NCBI GenBank assembly: GCA_017518735.1
Contig: JAFWTY010000009.1
Location: forward strand, 1-64,000
DNA: 64,000 nt
Direction of reading: 5' to 3'
From: Lachnospiraceae bacterium
Lineage (GTDB): Bacteria > Bacillota > Clostridia > Lachnospirales > Lachnospiraceae
Shown here piece by piece: positions 51,451 through 60,128 of the stretch; the first letter of the stretch is position 1; the number at the start of each line of letters is the position of its first letter. The notes under the pieces were generated by a model. The model made no database searches. It saw only the letters and a list, made by a program, of their open reading frames with translations, and was not told the DNA's origin. The position numbers and the translations under genes were made by a program.

Positions 51451-52593
51451 GTGGCAACATACAGAAAATCTGGAAAAAAGAAAAGAAAGAAGAAATCGCC
51501 CTTCCGGAAAGCTATGACGATTCTCGGAAGAGTCGGAATTGTGCTGCTCGTTACAATCGTAATCTTAGTCGGAGCGGCTTATCTTACGTTGTTTAAGATC
51601 AAGAACAGTTCCGAAGCGGCAAGAAACTTACTGATTACAACGCTTATGGAAAGCGGTCAGTTGAAATTCGTGGCCAAAATGGTCTGCTCCAAGAAGGAGA
51701 TTGAAGCAATCGTTTCCACGAATGCCATGAAGAAGATGGAAGTGGAGCAGGATGCTTCCTTAATTACCGTGGAAGCGGAAGAATCCGGAGAGGGAAAAGA
51801 TGCGTTTGCGGATGAAGTTTTTGATGAAAACGGCATTCGTCTGGAAGAGATCTCCGGCCGTTCCTTCTATGCAAAGATGCTGATCGTAAAGGATCCTTCC
51901 CAGGTTATCGTCGGAAGTACCTTTGACGGTACCAGATGGACGGAATACGGAAAAGAACTGATGGATCTTGCAAATGATGCGGGCGGTGTTGCGGCTATCA
52001 ACGGCGGTCTGTACGTATCTACCGGTAACAAGGGCGGTCAGCCGCTCGGTGTGGTAGTACAGAACGGTAAGATTACCTACAACAATCCGAACGGACTTGC
52101 AGGTCTTTATATCATCGGTATGAACTACGACAACATTCTGATTGTCGAAGAGATTACCGGAAAGAGCGCAAAACAGGTGGAAGAATACGTTCAGGAAAAG
52201 GGCATCCGCGATGCGGTTGCATTCCAGGACGAGGCTTCCGATTCCAATAACCACTTCGTTCCGCTGATCATCAACGGAGAGCCTCGTGAGCTCGGCGGAC
52301 AGGGTAGTGGTGCCAATCCCCGTACCGTAATCGGACAGCGTTCCGACGGTGCAATGCTTTTGCTCGTTACCGACGGACGCGGAACCAGCGGACACCTCGG
52401 TGCTACGGCTTCCGACCTGATTTCGATCATGCAGGACTACGGTGCCATCAATGCGGCAAACTTGGACGGTGGAAGTTCCTCCACCATGGTATATAACGGA
52501 AACTGGGAAATGACTTCCGTTACCTTCTATTATCAGAACTCTTCATGGAAGTTGCCTACCGCTTTCGTGGTGAAACCGAAAGGAGGGAACTAA
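51451..52593 (+). CDS. Phosphodiester glycosidase (NAGPA-domain) protein, second copy
   Basis: A 380-residue membrane-anchored member of the same family as the gene at 25101. It has a basic N-terminus (KKKRKKKSPFRKAMTIL), one membrane helix, then SGKK-to-EEISGRSFYAKMLIV, GVAAINGGLYVSTGNKGG, GANPRTVIGQRSDGAMLLLV and NLDGGSSSTMVYNG. GTG 51451 is the best start: GGAGG (51441-51445) is 5 bases upstream; an in-frame ATG at 51439 has none. The next gene begins 3 bases after the stop, so the two probably work together. Confidence 0.8.
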   Translation: MATYRKSGKKKRKKKSPFRKAMTILGRVGIVLLVTIVILVGAAYLTLFKIKNSSEAARNLLITTLMESGQLKFVAKMVCSKKEIEAIVSTNAMKKMEVEQDASLITVEAEESGEGKDAFADEVFDENGIRLEEISGRSFYAKMLIVKDPSQVIVGSTFDGTRWTEYGKELMDLANDAGGVAAINGGLYVSTGNKGGQPLGVVVQNGKITYNNPNGLAGLYIIGMNYDNILIVEEITGKSAKQVEEYVQEKGIRDAVAFQDEASDSNNHFVPLIINGEPRELGGQGSGANPRTVIGQRSDGAMLLLVTDGRGTSGHLGATASDLISIMQDYGAINAANLDGGSSSTMVYNGNWEMTSVTFYYQNSSWKLPTAFVVKPKGGN

Positions 52594-52596
52594 GTC

Positions 52597-53988
52597 ATGA
52601 GTGATCAGAGACGTGGACCGGTATTACCGGATGCAACCCCTATCCGCAGAAGTTCCTCCTCTTCCCAGAGAAGACCGTCTTATTCTTCCGGTTCTTCTTC
52701 GAGAAGCTCTCAGAGGACATCATCCAGATCCTATGAGTCGTCCCGTTCTTCTTCAAGAAGATCGTCCGACTATGGTCGTTCAAGCGACAGAAGATATTCC
52801 GGAAACGGCGGTAACAAGAAGAAAAAGAGAAGGTTTAAATCGTCCTTTTATTTCCTTGCCGGACTTGCCGTATATGCACTGATTCTGTTAATTCTCTGTG
52901 CAATCTTCCTGGGATATGCGGACAGATCCTTAAAGAAATTCGAAAAGTCACAGTCCACCTATTACATGGACGATTATGTCAAAAACTTCAGGGCGAGCCT
53001 CGATGCGGGAACCCTTCCTGCTGAGTATTCCATGGGAAGCTCCAGTGCATTCGAACCTGCCGATAAGAAGCTGCAGGGTGTTCTTGCCGCAGCAAACGGA
53101 AAAGAGCTTACCTACGAAAAGGACGGTTCCAGTTACAATACCGAAGAGCCGATTTATAACATCTTGGCCGGAGACCAGCCAATCGCACAGATTCAGCTGG
53201 AGGCAACCAACGCGAGAGTCGTTTTTGCAATCCTGACCGTAATGGACTGGGAGATTAAAGATGCGAAGCTTCTCGGCGGCGAGACCGGAAGTGATTACTA
53301 CATCAACGCTCCGGAAGGATATTCAATTACCGTAAACGGTGTTCCGGTAGGAAGCGAATACAAGACCGGAAAAGTTTCCGACAGCAATAAGCTTCTGGTA
53401 AATGCCAAGGAATATGTGAACATTCCCGAAACCGTGGAATACATGATTCCCGGTCTGACCGAAGAACCCGTGGTTGCAATTCGTGACGAAAGCGGACAGG
53501 AAGTCGGCGTAAGCAAAGACGGTAATACCTATATTGCGGGAGTCGCAGACGGTTCTGCGGGCGGAACCATGCCGGCAGATCTGGAAGAGACCGCTTTGGA
53601 AATTGCCAAGACATGGAGTCTTTTCATGACAGATGACTTATCCGGCGGAAACCACGGTCTTAAAACCGTTCAGCAGTATCTGATTCCGGGATCCGCGTAT
53701 GATGAGATGGCCAAGGGATGGGCCGGCGGTATCGACATTACCTTTACTTCCGCACATACTTTAGGAAATCCGGCATTTAAGAATATCGCGGTTACCAATT
53801 ACGTACGCTATACGGAAGACTGCTTCTCCTGTCATATTTACTTTGACAAGCCGATGCATTTGACCAGAACCGGTGCCGATATCGTGGATACAACGGACAG
53901 TGATTATGTTTTTGTAAAATACGAAGGAAAATGGTGCCTGGTTGATATGACCGCATCACAGCAGTCGGGAGAACAGCCCACGGAATAA
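52597..53988 (+). CDS. Membrane protein with Ser/Arg-rich cytoplasmic N-terminus
   Basis: The 463-residue protein begins with about 80 residues rich in Ser and Arg (SSSRSSQRTSSRSYESSRSS), then a basic KKKKRRFK, one transmembrane helix (~residues 89-112) and a large outer domain without a recognised motif (VVAIRDESGQEVGVSKDG, ending VKYEGKWCLVDM). It starts after AAAGGAGGG, 3 bases beyond the phosphodiester glycosidase stop. The low-complexity tail could be a phosphorylation or nucleic-acid contact region. Function unknown. Confidence 0.6.
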   Translation: MSDQRRGPVLPDATPIRRSSSSSQRRPSYSSGSSSRSSQRTSSRSYESSRSSSRRSSDYGRSSDRRYSGNGGNKKKKRRFKSSFYFLAGLAVYALILLILCAIFLGYADRSLKKFEKSQSTYYMDDYVKNFRASLDAGTLPAEYSMGSSSAFEPADKKLQGVLAAANGKELTYEKDGSSYNTEEPIYNILAGDQPIAQIQLEATNARVVFAILTVMDWEIKDAKLLGGETGSDYYINAPEGYSITVNGVPVGSEYKTGKVSDSNKLLVNAKEYVNIPETVEYMIPGLTEEPVVAIRDESGQEVGVSKDGNTYIAGVADGSAGGTMPADLEETALEIAKTWSLFMTDDLSGGNHGLKTVQQYLIPGSAYDEMAKGWAGGIDITFTSAHTLGNPAFKNIAVTNYVRYTEDCFSCHIYFDKPMHLTRTGADIVDTTDSDYVFVKYEGKWCLVDMTASQQSGEQPTE

Positions 53989-54021
53989 AACAACAATCGG
54001 AGAACGGAGTTTCTCATAGGG

Positions 54022-54046
54022 AAAGAGGCGTGTTACCGCCTCTTTT
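54022..54046. terminator. Stem-loop terminator
   Basis: AAAGAGGCG and CGCCTCTTTT around TGTTAC. Only 24 bases separate it from the next start codon (54071), so that gene must be reached by read-through or by a promoter inside this gap. Confidence 0.7.
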
Positions 54047-54070
54047 CTGCACATGTTGCAGGGTGTGCCT

Positions 54071-54736
54071 ATGCAGTTTACAGCATTAGCAAAGAAAATG
54101 GTAAAGATTGTGGGGTTTGTGGCAGGTGGATTACTGCTTGTTCTTTTTGGTGTGTATTTGGGCTATTTGAAGTACGGCCGAAACAACATCGTACAGCCCA
54201 AGGAGAACGATGTCACAGCCTTAAAAACCATCGAACTGGTGCCTTTTAAGGAAGAGGATCCTATCCTGAATGAGGAACTGATGGCAGAGTATGATTTTAC
54301 GATCCTCGAAATCTGGGACGAAGACAACGGAGACTGCATCCGTTACATCAGTGAGATGAATATGTTCGCGGAAAACTGCGAGCACAGAGATGATGAGATC
54401 TATTCTTATGTTGCGGGTGTCTGCATCAACATGAATAAGCAAAACGGCGAAGTCTCCAAGACAAAACTTGAATCGGCCAAAGACATTGCGCAGAGCGGGA
54501 ATGTACGATATCATCAGTATATAGCGGATCCGGAAACGGAAAATACGTTAAGTGCGCTTGGCATATCCAAATATCCGGCGGTGATCTTTATTAACCGCAG
54601 GGGCGAGATCATGGATATCGTGACCGATATGACGGGAAAGGAACTTCTCGTACACATGGACGAACTCGTGGAAGATCTGATGGAACTTGACTGGGAGCAG
54701 GAGCGCGTCCGCAAGTGGAAAGAAGAGCATAACTAG
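54071..54736 (+). CDS. Membrane-anchored thioredoxin-fold-like protein without CxxC
   Basis: A 221-residue protein with one N-terminal membrane segment (FVAGGLLLVLFGVYLGYL). The later segment LGISKYPAVIFINRRGEIMD resembles the cis-proline loop and following strand of thioredoxin-like proteins, but the redox pair is missing (GDCIRYI has a single Cys). It may be a scaffold or sensor. ATG 54071 is preferred to ATG 54053, which lies on the terminator's far side. The next gene follows 15 bases later. Confidence 0.55.
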   Translation: MQFTALAKKMVKIVGFVAGGLLLVLFGVYLGYLKYGRNNIVQPKENDVTALKTIELVPFKEEDPILNEELMAEYDFTILEIWDEDNGDCIRYISEMNMFAENCEHRDDEIYSYVAGVCINMNKQNGEVSKTKLESAKDIAQSGNVRYHQYIADPETENTLSALGISKYPAVIFINRRGEIMDIVTDMTGKELLVHMDELVEDLMELDWEQERVRKWKEEHN

Positions 54737-54751
54737 GCGGGAGGAATAAGA

Positions 54752-56239
54752 ATGCCAGTATTTGATTTTAAAAACGAACCGGTAAGCAGGGAAGATGCGG
54801 TCTGCACCTATGAGGCTTTTGACAGCCGCAATGAAGTGCCGGATTACGAGCATCCTTTAATGGTACTCGACAATCACGTAAAAGAATGGAAGCATCATTC
54901 CACCGGTTTCTTTACGAATCCGAACAAGCGCACCAGTTTTGAATTTGAAGAGGAAGACGGCGTCAAAAGTGCGGACATCGTAAAGATTGATTCCAGATTC
55001 GTACACCTTTTAAAGTGGCTTGGTGAGAACCGCATCAAAGTGCGTCTTTCCGGCAGAAACACCGAAGAAGGTTATGCGGTTTATAAAATCCGCGAGCAGG
55101 CATTCGGCGGCGGAACAAAGTTATCTTCCGAGGATGGATTTTTGCAGTTTATGATTGAAAGACTCCTGCAGAGCAATCCACCCGTGAAGCGTTCCGATGA
55201 TGAGGATGAGATCGACGAAAACGGCGATGATATGAAGATTACGAGTATTCAGAGTATCACCGATTTTCTGACCTGTGCCGGCGATACTCTGCCGGAGAAT
55301 ATTGCGCTCTGGGCAAGAAGAAACCTTGCCGTGGCAAGATCCCACGAAGTTTCTCCCGAGGAGAGAAGACATGCGCAGCGTGCACTTTCCACGATGTTAA
55401 ATATTCAGTGGAAGAGCAACTATTTTGAATCGATTGATCCTGTGGAGGCAAGAAGAATTCTCGACGAAGAACTCTACGGTATGGAGAGTGTAAAGCAGAG
55501 AATCATCGAGACGGTTATCCAGATTAACCGTACCCATACGCTTCCGGCATACGGCCTTTTGATCATCGGACCGGCAGGTACCGGCAAATCGCAGGTAGCC
55601 TATGCGGTAGCAAGAATCTTAAAGCTTCCCTGGACGACGCTTGATATGAGTTCCATCAACGATCCGGAACAGTTGACCGGTTCGTCCCGTGTATATGCAA
55701 ATGCAAAGCCCGGTATCATCATGGAGGCCTTTGCAAATTCCGGACAGTCCAATCTGGTATTCATCATCAACGAGCTTGATAAGGCCAATGCCGGAAAAGG
55801 CAACGGAAACCCTGCGGATGTACTGTTAACACTTTTAGATAACCTTGGATTTACCGATAACTACATGGAATGTATGGTACCGACCTTCGGTGTTTATCCG
55901 ATTGCAACGGCCAACGATAAGAGCCTGATTTCGGCGCCTTTGATGTCACGTTTTGCAGTGATTGAACTTCCTGATTATTCACCCGAAGAGAAACAGATCA
56001 TCTTCAGTCAGTTCGCTCTGCCGAAGATTTTAAAGCGTATGAGCATGAAGGAAGAGGAGTGCGTTGTGACACAAGAGGCCGTAAAGACCGTTGTGGAGCT
56101 TTACTCCGATACCACGGGTATCCGTGATCTGGAGCAGGCGGCGGAACACATTGCGGCAAATGCACTGTATCAGATTGAGGTGGATAAGGTAGACAAGGTG
56201 GTCTATGATACAGAGGCTGTAAGAAAACTGCTTGGATAA
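54752..56239 (+). CDS. Lon-like AAA+ ATPase without a protease domain
   Basis: The 495-residue protein has an N-terminal ~230-residue part of unknown kind. The AAA+ module has Walker A IIGPAGTGKSQVAYAVA near residue 270, Walker B VFIINELDKA near 335 (Asn in the place of the usual Asp, Glu kept), sensor 1 IATANDKSLI, and an arginine-finger-like PLMSRFAVIEL. The segment YGMESVKQRIIETV before Walker A and the alpha-helical lid TGIRDLEQAAEHIA match Lon. There is no Ser-Lys proteolytic domain. It probably remodels or unfolds a partner. GGGAGGAA precedes ATG 54752. Confidence 0.75.
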   Translation: MPVFDFKNEPVSREDAVCTYEAFDSRNEVPDYEHPLMVLDNHVKEWKHHSTGFFTNPNKRTSFEFEEEDGVKSADIVKIDSRFVHLLKWLGENRIKVRLSGRNTEEGYAVYKIREQAFGGGTKLSSEDGFLQFMIERLLQSNPPVKRSDDEDEIDENGDDMKITSIQSITDFLTCAGDTLPENIALWARRNLAVARSHEVSPEERRHAQRALSTMLNIQWKSNYFESIDPVEARRILDEELYGMESVKQRIIETVIQINRTHTLPAYGLLIIGPAGTGKSQVAYAVARILKLPWTTLDMSSINDPEQLTGSSRVYANAKPGIIMEAFANSGQSNLVFIINELDKANAGKGNGNPADVLLTLLDNLGFTDNYMECMVPTFGVYPIATANDKSLISAPLMSRFAVIELPDYSPEEKQIIFSQFALPKILKRMSMKEEECVVTQEAVKTVVELYSDTTGIRDLEQAAEHIAANALYQIEVDKVDKVVYDTEAVRKLLG

Positions 56240-56254
56240 TAACAAAATGACAAA

Positions 56255-56287
56255 TAAAAAAGCCCCGCGTTGCGCAGGGCTTTTTTT
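56255..56287. terminator. Bidirectional terminator between converging genes
   Basis: AAAAAAGCCC and AGGGCTTTTTT form a stem around CGCGTTGCGC, flanked by A and T runs. It serves the ATPase on + and the alarmone synthetase on -. Confidence 0.9.
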
Positions 56288-57008
56288 ATTCTTCGGAATC
56301 TTCCTCATCGTTATCAGGCATGTTCGGATATTTCGGATAAAGCTTATCTTTGATACTCATCATCTGCACATCCACATCCGCAATGGTGTTGGCACAGTTT
56401 AAAAGTTCGCTGGAAATCTGATTTAAGGTCTCCTGGTTTAAATCCTTCTTGTATCTCAGTTCATGTTCGAGACTTGCCCAGAAGTCCATTGCAATCGTAC
56501 GAAGCTGTACCTCAATCTTCAGATTTTCTTTTCCCTCGGAGAAGAATACCGGCGTTTCCACAATCATGTGATAGGAGCGGTAGCCGTTGGGCTTCGGTGC
56601 GCGGATATAGTCTTTGTAGCTGATGAGTTTAACGTCATCCTGCTTTAAGAGCATATCGGCGATTTCGTAGATATCGTCCGCAAAGTCGCAGATGACACGA
56701 ACACCTGCAATATCATTGATCTCGGAACGCACATTCTCGAGTGTTAACGGAAGTCCCTTGCGATGAAGCTTATCCAGAATGCTTCGCGGTGTCTTGATTC
56801 GCGAATAGATCGCGTGAATGGGATTGCGGTTGCTTTTGATGGAAAGCTCGTCGTTTAAAACTTCAAACTTGGTGCGGATTTCACGGATGGCACAATTGTA
56901 TTTGGTCATCAGTTCCTGCCATTCGGAAAGGCTGGTAAACAAATCTTCCTCATGCATGAGGGCTGCAGCCTGACTGAGCGCTTTATCGACACTGTTTTGT
57001 CTTTTCAT
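56286..57008 (-). CDS. Small alarmone synthetase, (p)ppGpp synthase RelQ/YjbM type
   Basis: The 240-residue protein has the synthetase domain alone, without hydrolase, TGS or ACT domains. Motifs are RIKTPRSILDKL (ATP/GTP binding), ISYKDYIRAPKPNGYRSYH (G-loop) and EVQLRTIAMDFWASLEHELR. RelQ/YjbM proteins make (p)ppGpp as homotetramers on envelope or starvation stress. The C-terminus is acidic. A hairpin lies between a ribosome binding site and the start (see 57017-57038). The promoter is probably the TGGTATAAT at 57080-57088. Confidence 0.85.
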   Translation of the reverse strand: MKRQNSVDKALSQAAALMHEEDLFTSLSEWQELMTKYNCAIREIRTKFEVLNDELSIKSNRNPIHAIYSRIKTPRSILDKLHRKGLPLTLENVRSEINDIAGVRVICDFADDIYEIADMLLKQDDVKLISYKDYIRAPKPNGYRSYHMIVETPVFFSEGKENLKIEVQLRTIAMDFWASLEHELRYKKDLNQETLNQISSELLNCANTIADVDVQMMSIKDKLYPKYPNMPDNDEEDSEE

Positions 57009-57016
57009 TTTTCTAC

Positions 57017-57038
57017 CGGACTTATAAGTCCGTCTCCT
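57017..57038 (-). promoter_or_regulatory. Hairpin between ribosome binding site and start of the alarmone synthetase
   Basis: CGGACTTATAAGTCCG (57017-57032) is a perfect palindrome with a 5-base stem. AGGAG (minus strand, 57038-57034) lies just before it, 25 bases from ATG 57008. Folding the palindrome would bring the ribosome binding site to a normal distance. Confidence 0.45.
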
Positions 57039-57079
57039 GTAATTTATCGAGAGAAAAAATCCCTACTCAATACACCTAT

Positions 57080-57088
57080 ATTATACCA
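57080..57088 (-). promoter_or_regulatory. Extended -10 promoter of the alarmone synthetase
   Basis: On the minus strand TGGTATAAT (57088-57080). Confidence 0.6.
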
Positions 57089-57157
57089 TGCAGGTTGCAA
57101 AAGATTGTATCTTTTCTGTGAAGAAAATATTAACAATTCTTATCTTTTACAAGGTGT

Positions 57158-57166
57158 GATATAATA
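57158..57166 (+). promoter_or_regulatory. Extended -10 promoter of the YitT gene
   Basis: TGATATAAT, 39 bases before ATG 57205. Confidence 0.55.
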
Positions 57167-57204
57167 AAAAAACTGATGAAGTTTTTGATGGGAGAGAAGT
57201 GAAA

Positions 57205-58068
57205 ATGGAAAAGGAAAAATGGACAAAAAAACTGAACCGCGTGTTTCAGAAAATCATGTCCTATTTGATGATCATATTAGGCGCTTTGCTTGCAAGTTTT
57301 TCGGTAGCTTGTATTCTGCTTCCGAATGATGCAATCGATTACGGTACGGCCGGTGTTGCAATTATTATCAGCAAACTGACAGGAATCAATCTGTCGCTCA
57401 CCGTACTTGCGGTATTTCTGCCTTTCCTGGCAGCAGGCGTTCTCATCCTCGGACGAGGTTTTGCATTCAAGGCGGCAGTCGGAACTGCCGTATATACGGT
57501 CGGGCTTGAGTTTTTTGAAAAAATCCCTTTTACGTTAAATACGGAACACTTTCTTGCGGTTGCCTTCGGCGGCGCATTGCTTGGTGTCGGCCTTTCCCTG
57601 ATCCTTCGAAACGGAGGATGTATCGACGGTTCTGAAATTTTTGCAAACATCTTTGTAAAACTGCTTTCCGACAAGACCGGCAAAAACTTCAGTATGACCA
57701 GTATTCTGATTGTTTTCAACGCGGGTGTATACATCGCAGTATTCCTGCTTTTAAATCGTAATTCGGCCCTTTTAAGCCTTTTGGTTTATGTAGTCGCAAC
57801 AATTATCATCGATCACTTTACGGATCGTTTTGAGGCCATTAAACAGGTTACCATCATTACGAAGGAAGCGGACGAACTTGTCGCCGCCATCAAGAAGGAT
57901 TTGCGCAAAACCTGTACGATTATGGATTCCTATGGAGCGATTGCGGGAGAAAACAAGACAATCATCTGCTACGTCAACTATTTCGAATTGACGAAGATGC
58001 GTGAGATTATTGCAAAACACAAGGGACTTTTCACCACCGTTACGACGATAGATGAGATTATAAAATAA
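57205..58068 (+). CDS. YitT-family membrane protein
   Basis: A 287-residue protein with five or six transmembrane helices (from SYLMIILGALLASFSVACIL) and a C-terminal cytoplasmic DUF2179 domain (VTIITKEADELVAAIKKDL, then TCTIMDSYGAIAGENKTII). The family is widespread in Firmicutes, with unclear transport function. I prefer ATG 57205 over GTG 57199 because GGGAGAG is then ~10 bases away. It meets the diguanylate cyclase gene end to end. Confidence 0.8.
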   Translation: MEKEKWTKKLNRVFQKIMSYLMIILGALLASFSVACILLPNDAIDYGTAGVAIIISKLTGINLSLTVLAVFLPFLAAGVLILGRGFAFKAAVGTAVYTVGLEFFEKIPFTLNTEHFLAVAFGGALLGVGLSLILRNGGCIDGSEIFANIFVKLLSDKTGKNFSMTSILIVFNAGVYIAVFLLLNRNSALLSLLVYVVATIIIDHFTDRFEAIKQVTIITKEADELVAAIKKDLRKTCTIMDSYGAIAGENKTIICYVNYFELTKMREIIAKHKGLFTTVTTIDEIIK

Positions 58069-58071
58069 GAT

Positions 58072-60000
58072 TTATGCGTGAGGATAGTCCTTTTTGCTCT
58101 TGGCTTCGTACATTCTCTCGTCTGCAATCTTTAAGGACTTGAGGAAATCGAAGCCTGCATCAAAGGAAGAGTGATAAGCACCGCAACTCGTGGAAACGGT
58201 GTAGGGAAGATTGGCTTTCCGGTTGTATTCTTCCAGGTCGAGATCTATTTTTCTGATGATGTCTTCGGCATCACATTTACCCAGAATAACAGAGAACAAT
58301 TCATCGCCGCCGAAACGGGCACAGAGAGCGTCCGACGGGCAGGCTTTTTTCAGTGCGTTTGCAACGGCGGTAATGGATTTGTCGCCGTGCGCATGACCAA
58401 AGTTGTCGTTGATGTATTTCAGACCATCCAAATCGGACATGATAATCGTGACGTCTTTGCCCTGGTTGTCGGAGATGCCGCGTAATTCATCATATACTTT
58501 TAAGAAACCGATACGGTTGTAAAGACCGGTTAACGCATCGTGCTTATACATGTTGTCCATCTTCTGAAGAAGGCATTTCTGGTACTGCAGATTGACGAAA
58601 CCGCCGATTCCCATACTGATGGAATTGGTCACGATGGCAGCACGGGAATAATCCGTTACCACGTATTCGGGATAGTAGTAGCAGTTGAATCCAAAAGGAC
58701 GATTCATGTAGTCCAATGCATGGAAGATCAAAGGATAGCCCCGATCCAGAAGTTCGATAATGCGGGCACGGAAATTGCCGGAGAGTACGTTTTCTTCGGT
58801 GTTTACCGTCGGATCATAGAAGAGCTCCTCGGTAAGGGGTAGCTTCTCAAAACGATGTTCTTCCGCATAATCGGCATCGTTGATGAGATGAAGGTCCGGA
58901 GTATTTCTCTCGGCAGCCTCATTCATGAAGATATTGCTGTCGGTACGGAAAACATTGCGGTCAACCACGGTAAGAGAGTGCTTGGTCTTGTGGTTATGGA
59001 TATTGGAAGCCATCTCCCAGGCAGTCTTGCTGATTTCCATGTTGGATGCAATATTGTAAAGAATTCGGGTGTCATCCTGATGACGGTAGAAGTTGTTGTT
59101 GAAGTTGGTCATCAGATTGTGGACGTTCCAAAGATGTTCCGGACATCCGCAGGATTCGTTCGGGATCAACTGAGGAGTAATGTATTTATCGGAAACGGTT
59201 TCACCGTTTGCAATCTTTATAGCACATTCTGCGGCAGCTTCCGCCAAAAGAATGGTATCGCAGCTGCAGGATGCGATCTTGGGTGTAGTAAAGAAGACTT
59301 CTTCAATACCATCAAAACCGGAGACCATAACCTGTCCGGGCACGTCGATTCCGGCCAGCTGAAGCATGTCGTTTACATTGATTGCCATGATGTCATTGGC
59401 ACAGATGATGGCATCGGGAAGGGTGTCACGCTTTATGATTTCCTCCATAGCCGTTCTGGTGGGATCGGCCCAGAAATCACCGTAACTGAGCATGGTGTCA
59501 TTAAAAGCGATATTGTTCTCGGCGAGAACTTTCTTGAAAATGTCGATGCGACGATCGGAAAAAACATTGTCGCGAAGACCTGCCATCATATGAGGGTGTT
59601 TTGCGTGATGATCTTCGATGATATGTCTGGTAATCTGCTCAAAACCTGCCTCGTAATCAAAGTTTACGCGGGTGGTTCCTTCATATTCTCCGTCGACCAC
59701 AACAACGGGTACGCCGGCTTTTTTGGCTTTGGAGATGATACGGTTGGAGACGGAGTGGCTCTTGATTTTCTCATCCATGATCAGAATACAGTCTGTCTCT
59801 GCGTAAGGGATGATATCAAAAACGTAGGTTTCTGCCGGGTTTATATCCTCTTCCCAGTAGATGTCGGAATTAATGGTAAAGATCATGAGGGCGCAGTTTT
59901 CCTTCTGAAGCATTTCACCCATGGTTTTGATGAAACCGAAAACCTGCGAATCATATACTCTTGATGTGCATAATGAAATGAGTTTTTTACCGTTAACCAT
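58072..60000 (-). CDS. LacI-like ligand sensor fused to GGDEF (GGDEL) domain
   Basis: The N-terminal ~300 residues form a LacI/PBP1-type sugar-binding fold (LISLCTSRVYDSQVFGF, VVVDGEYEGTTRVNFDYEAG, DAIICANDIMAINVNDML, VMVSGFDGIEEVFFTTP) without the usual DNA-binding helix-turn-helix. A linker with ESCGCPEHLWN follows, then a GGDEF domain with DALTGLYNRIGF and active loop RFGGDELFSVI. No transmembrane helix is seen, so it is a cytoplasmic, ligand-controlled diguanylate cyclase. I start at ATG 60000; an upstream TTG at 60057 lies in a terminator's T tract and is unlikely. Confidence 0.8.
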   Translation of the reverse strand: MVNGKKLISLCTSRVYDSQVFGFIKTMGEMLQKENCALMIFTINSDIYWEEDINPAETYVFDIIPYAETDCILIMDEKIKSHSVSNRIISKAKKAGVPVVVVDGEYEGTTRVNFDYEAGFEQITRHIIEDHHAKHPHMMAGLRDNVFSDRRIDIFKKVLAENNIAFNDTMLSYGDFWADPTRTAMEEIIKRDTLPDAIICANDIMAINVNDMLQLAGIDVPGQVMVSGFDGIEEVFFTTPKIASCSCDTILLAEAAAECAIKIANGETVSDKYITPQLIPNESCGCPEHLWNVHNLMTNFNNNFYRHQDDTRILYNIASNMEISKTAWEMASNIHNHKTKHSLTVVDRNVFRTDSNIFMNEAAERNTPDLHLINDADYAEEHRFEKLPLTEELFYDPTVNTEENVLSGNFRARIIELLDRGYPLIFHALDYMNRPFGFNCYYYPEYVVTDYSRAAIVTNSISMGIGGFVNLQYQKCLLQKMDNMYKHDALTGLYNRIGFLKVYDELRGISDNQGKDVTIIMSDLDGLKYINDNFGHAHGDKSITAVANALKKACPSDALCARFGGDELFSVILGKCDAEDIIRKIDLDLEEYNRKANLPYTVSTSCGAYHSSFDAGFDFLKSLKIADERMYEAKSKKDYPHA

Positions 60001-60055
60001 TGTAATTTCTGCGTAATCTCTGTTTGTATCAATAGAGGTTTCAGTTACTTGTTTC

Positions 60056-60087
60056 AAAAAAGAGAGTTTCCGAAAAAACTCTCTTTT
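60056..60087 (-). terminator. Rho-independent terminator of the SSEP-repeat gene
   Basis: On the minus strand AAAAGAGAGTTT and AAACTCTCTTTT pair around TTTCGG, followed by T's. It separates the 60129 gene from the cyclase gene. Confidence 0.8.
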
Positions 60088-60128
60088 AAATATTTGTTGT
60101 TAGAAAGAACCGGGTGCTAACCCTGTGA

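Noticed and set aside
58855..59964. Long + strand frame (369 codons) opposite the LacI-GGDEF gene
   Set aside because: The minus strand has clear domains; this is its shadow.
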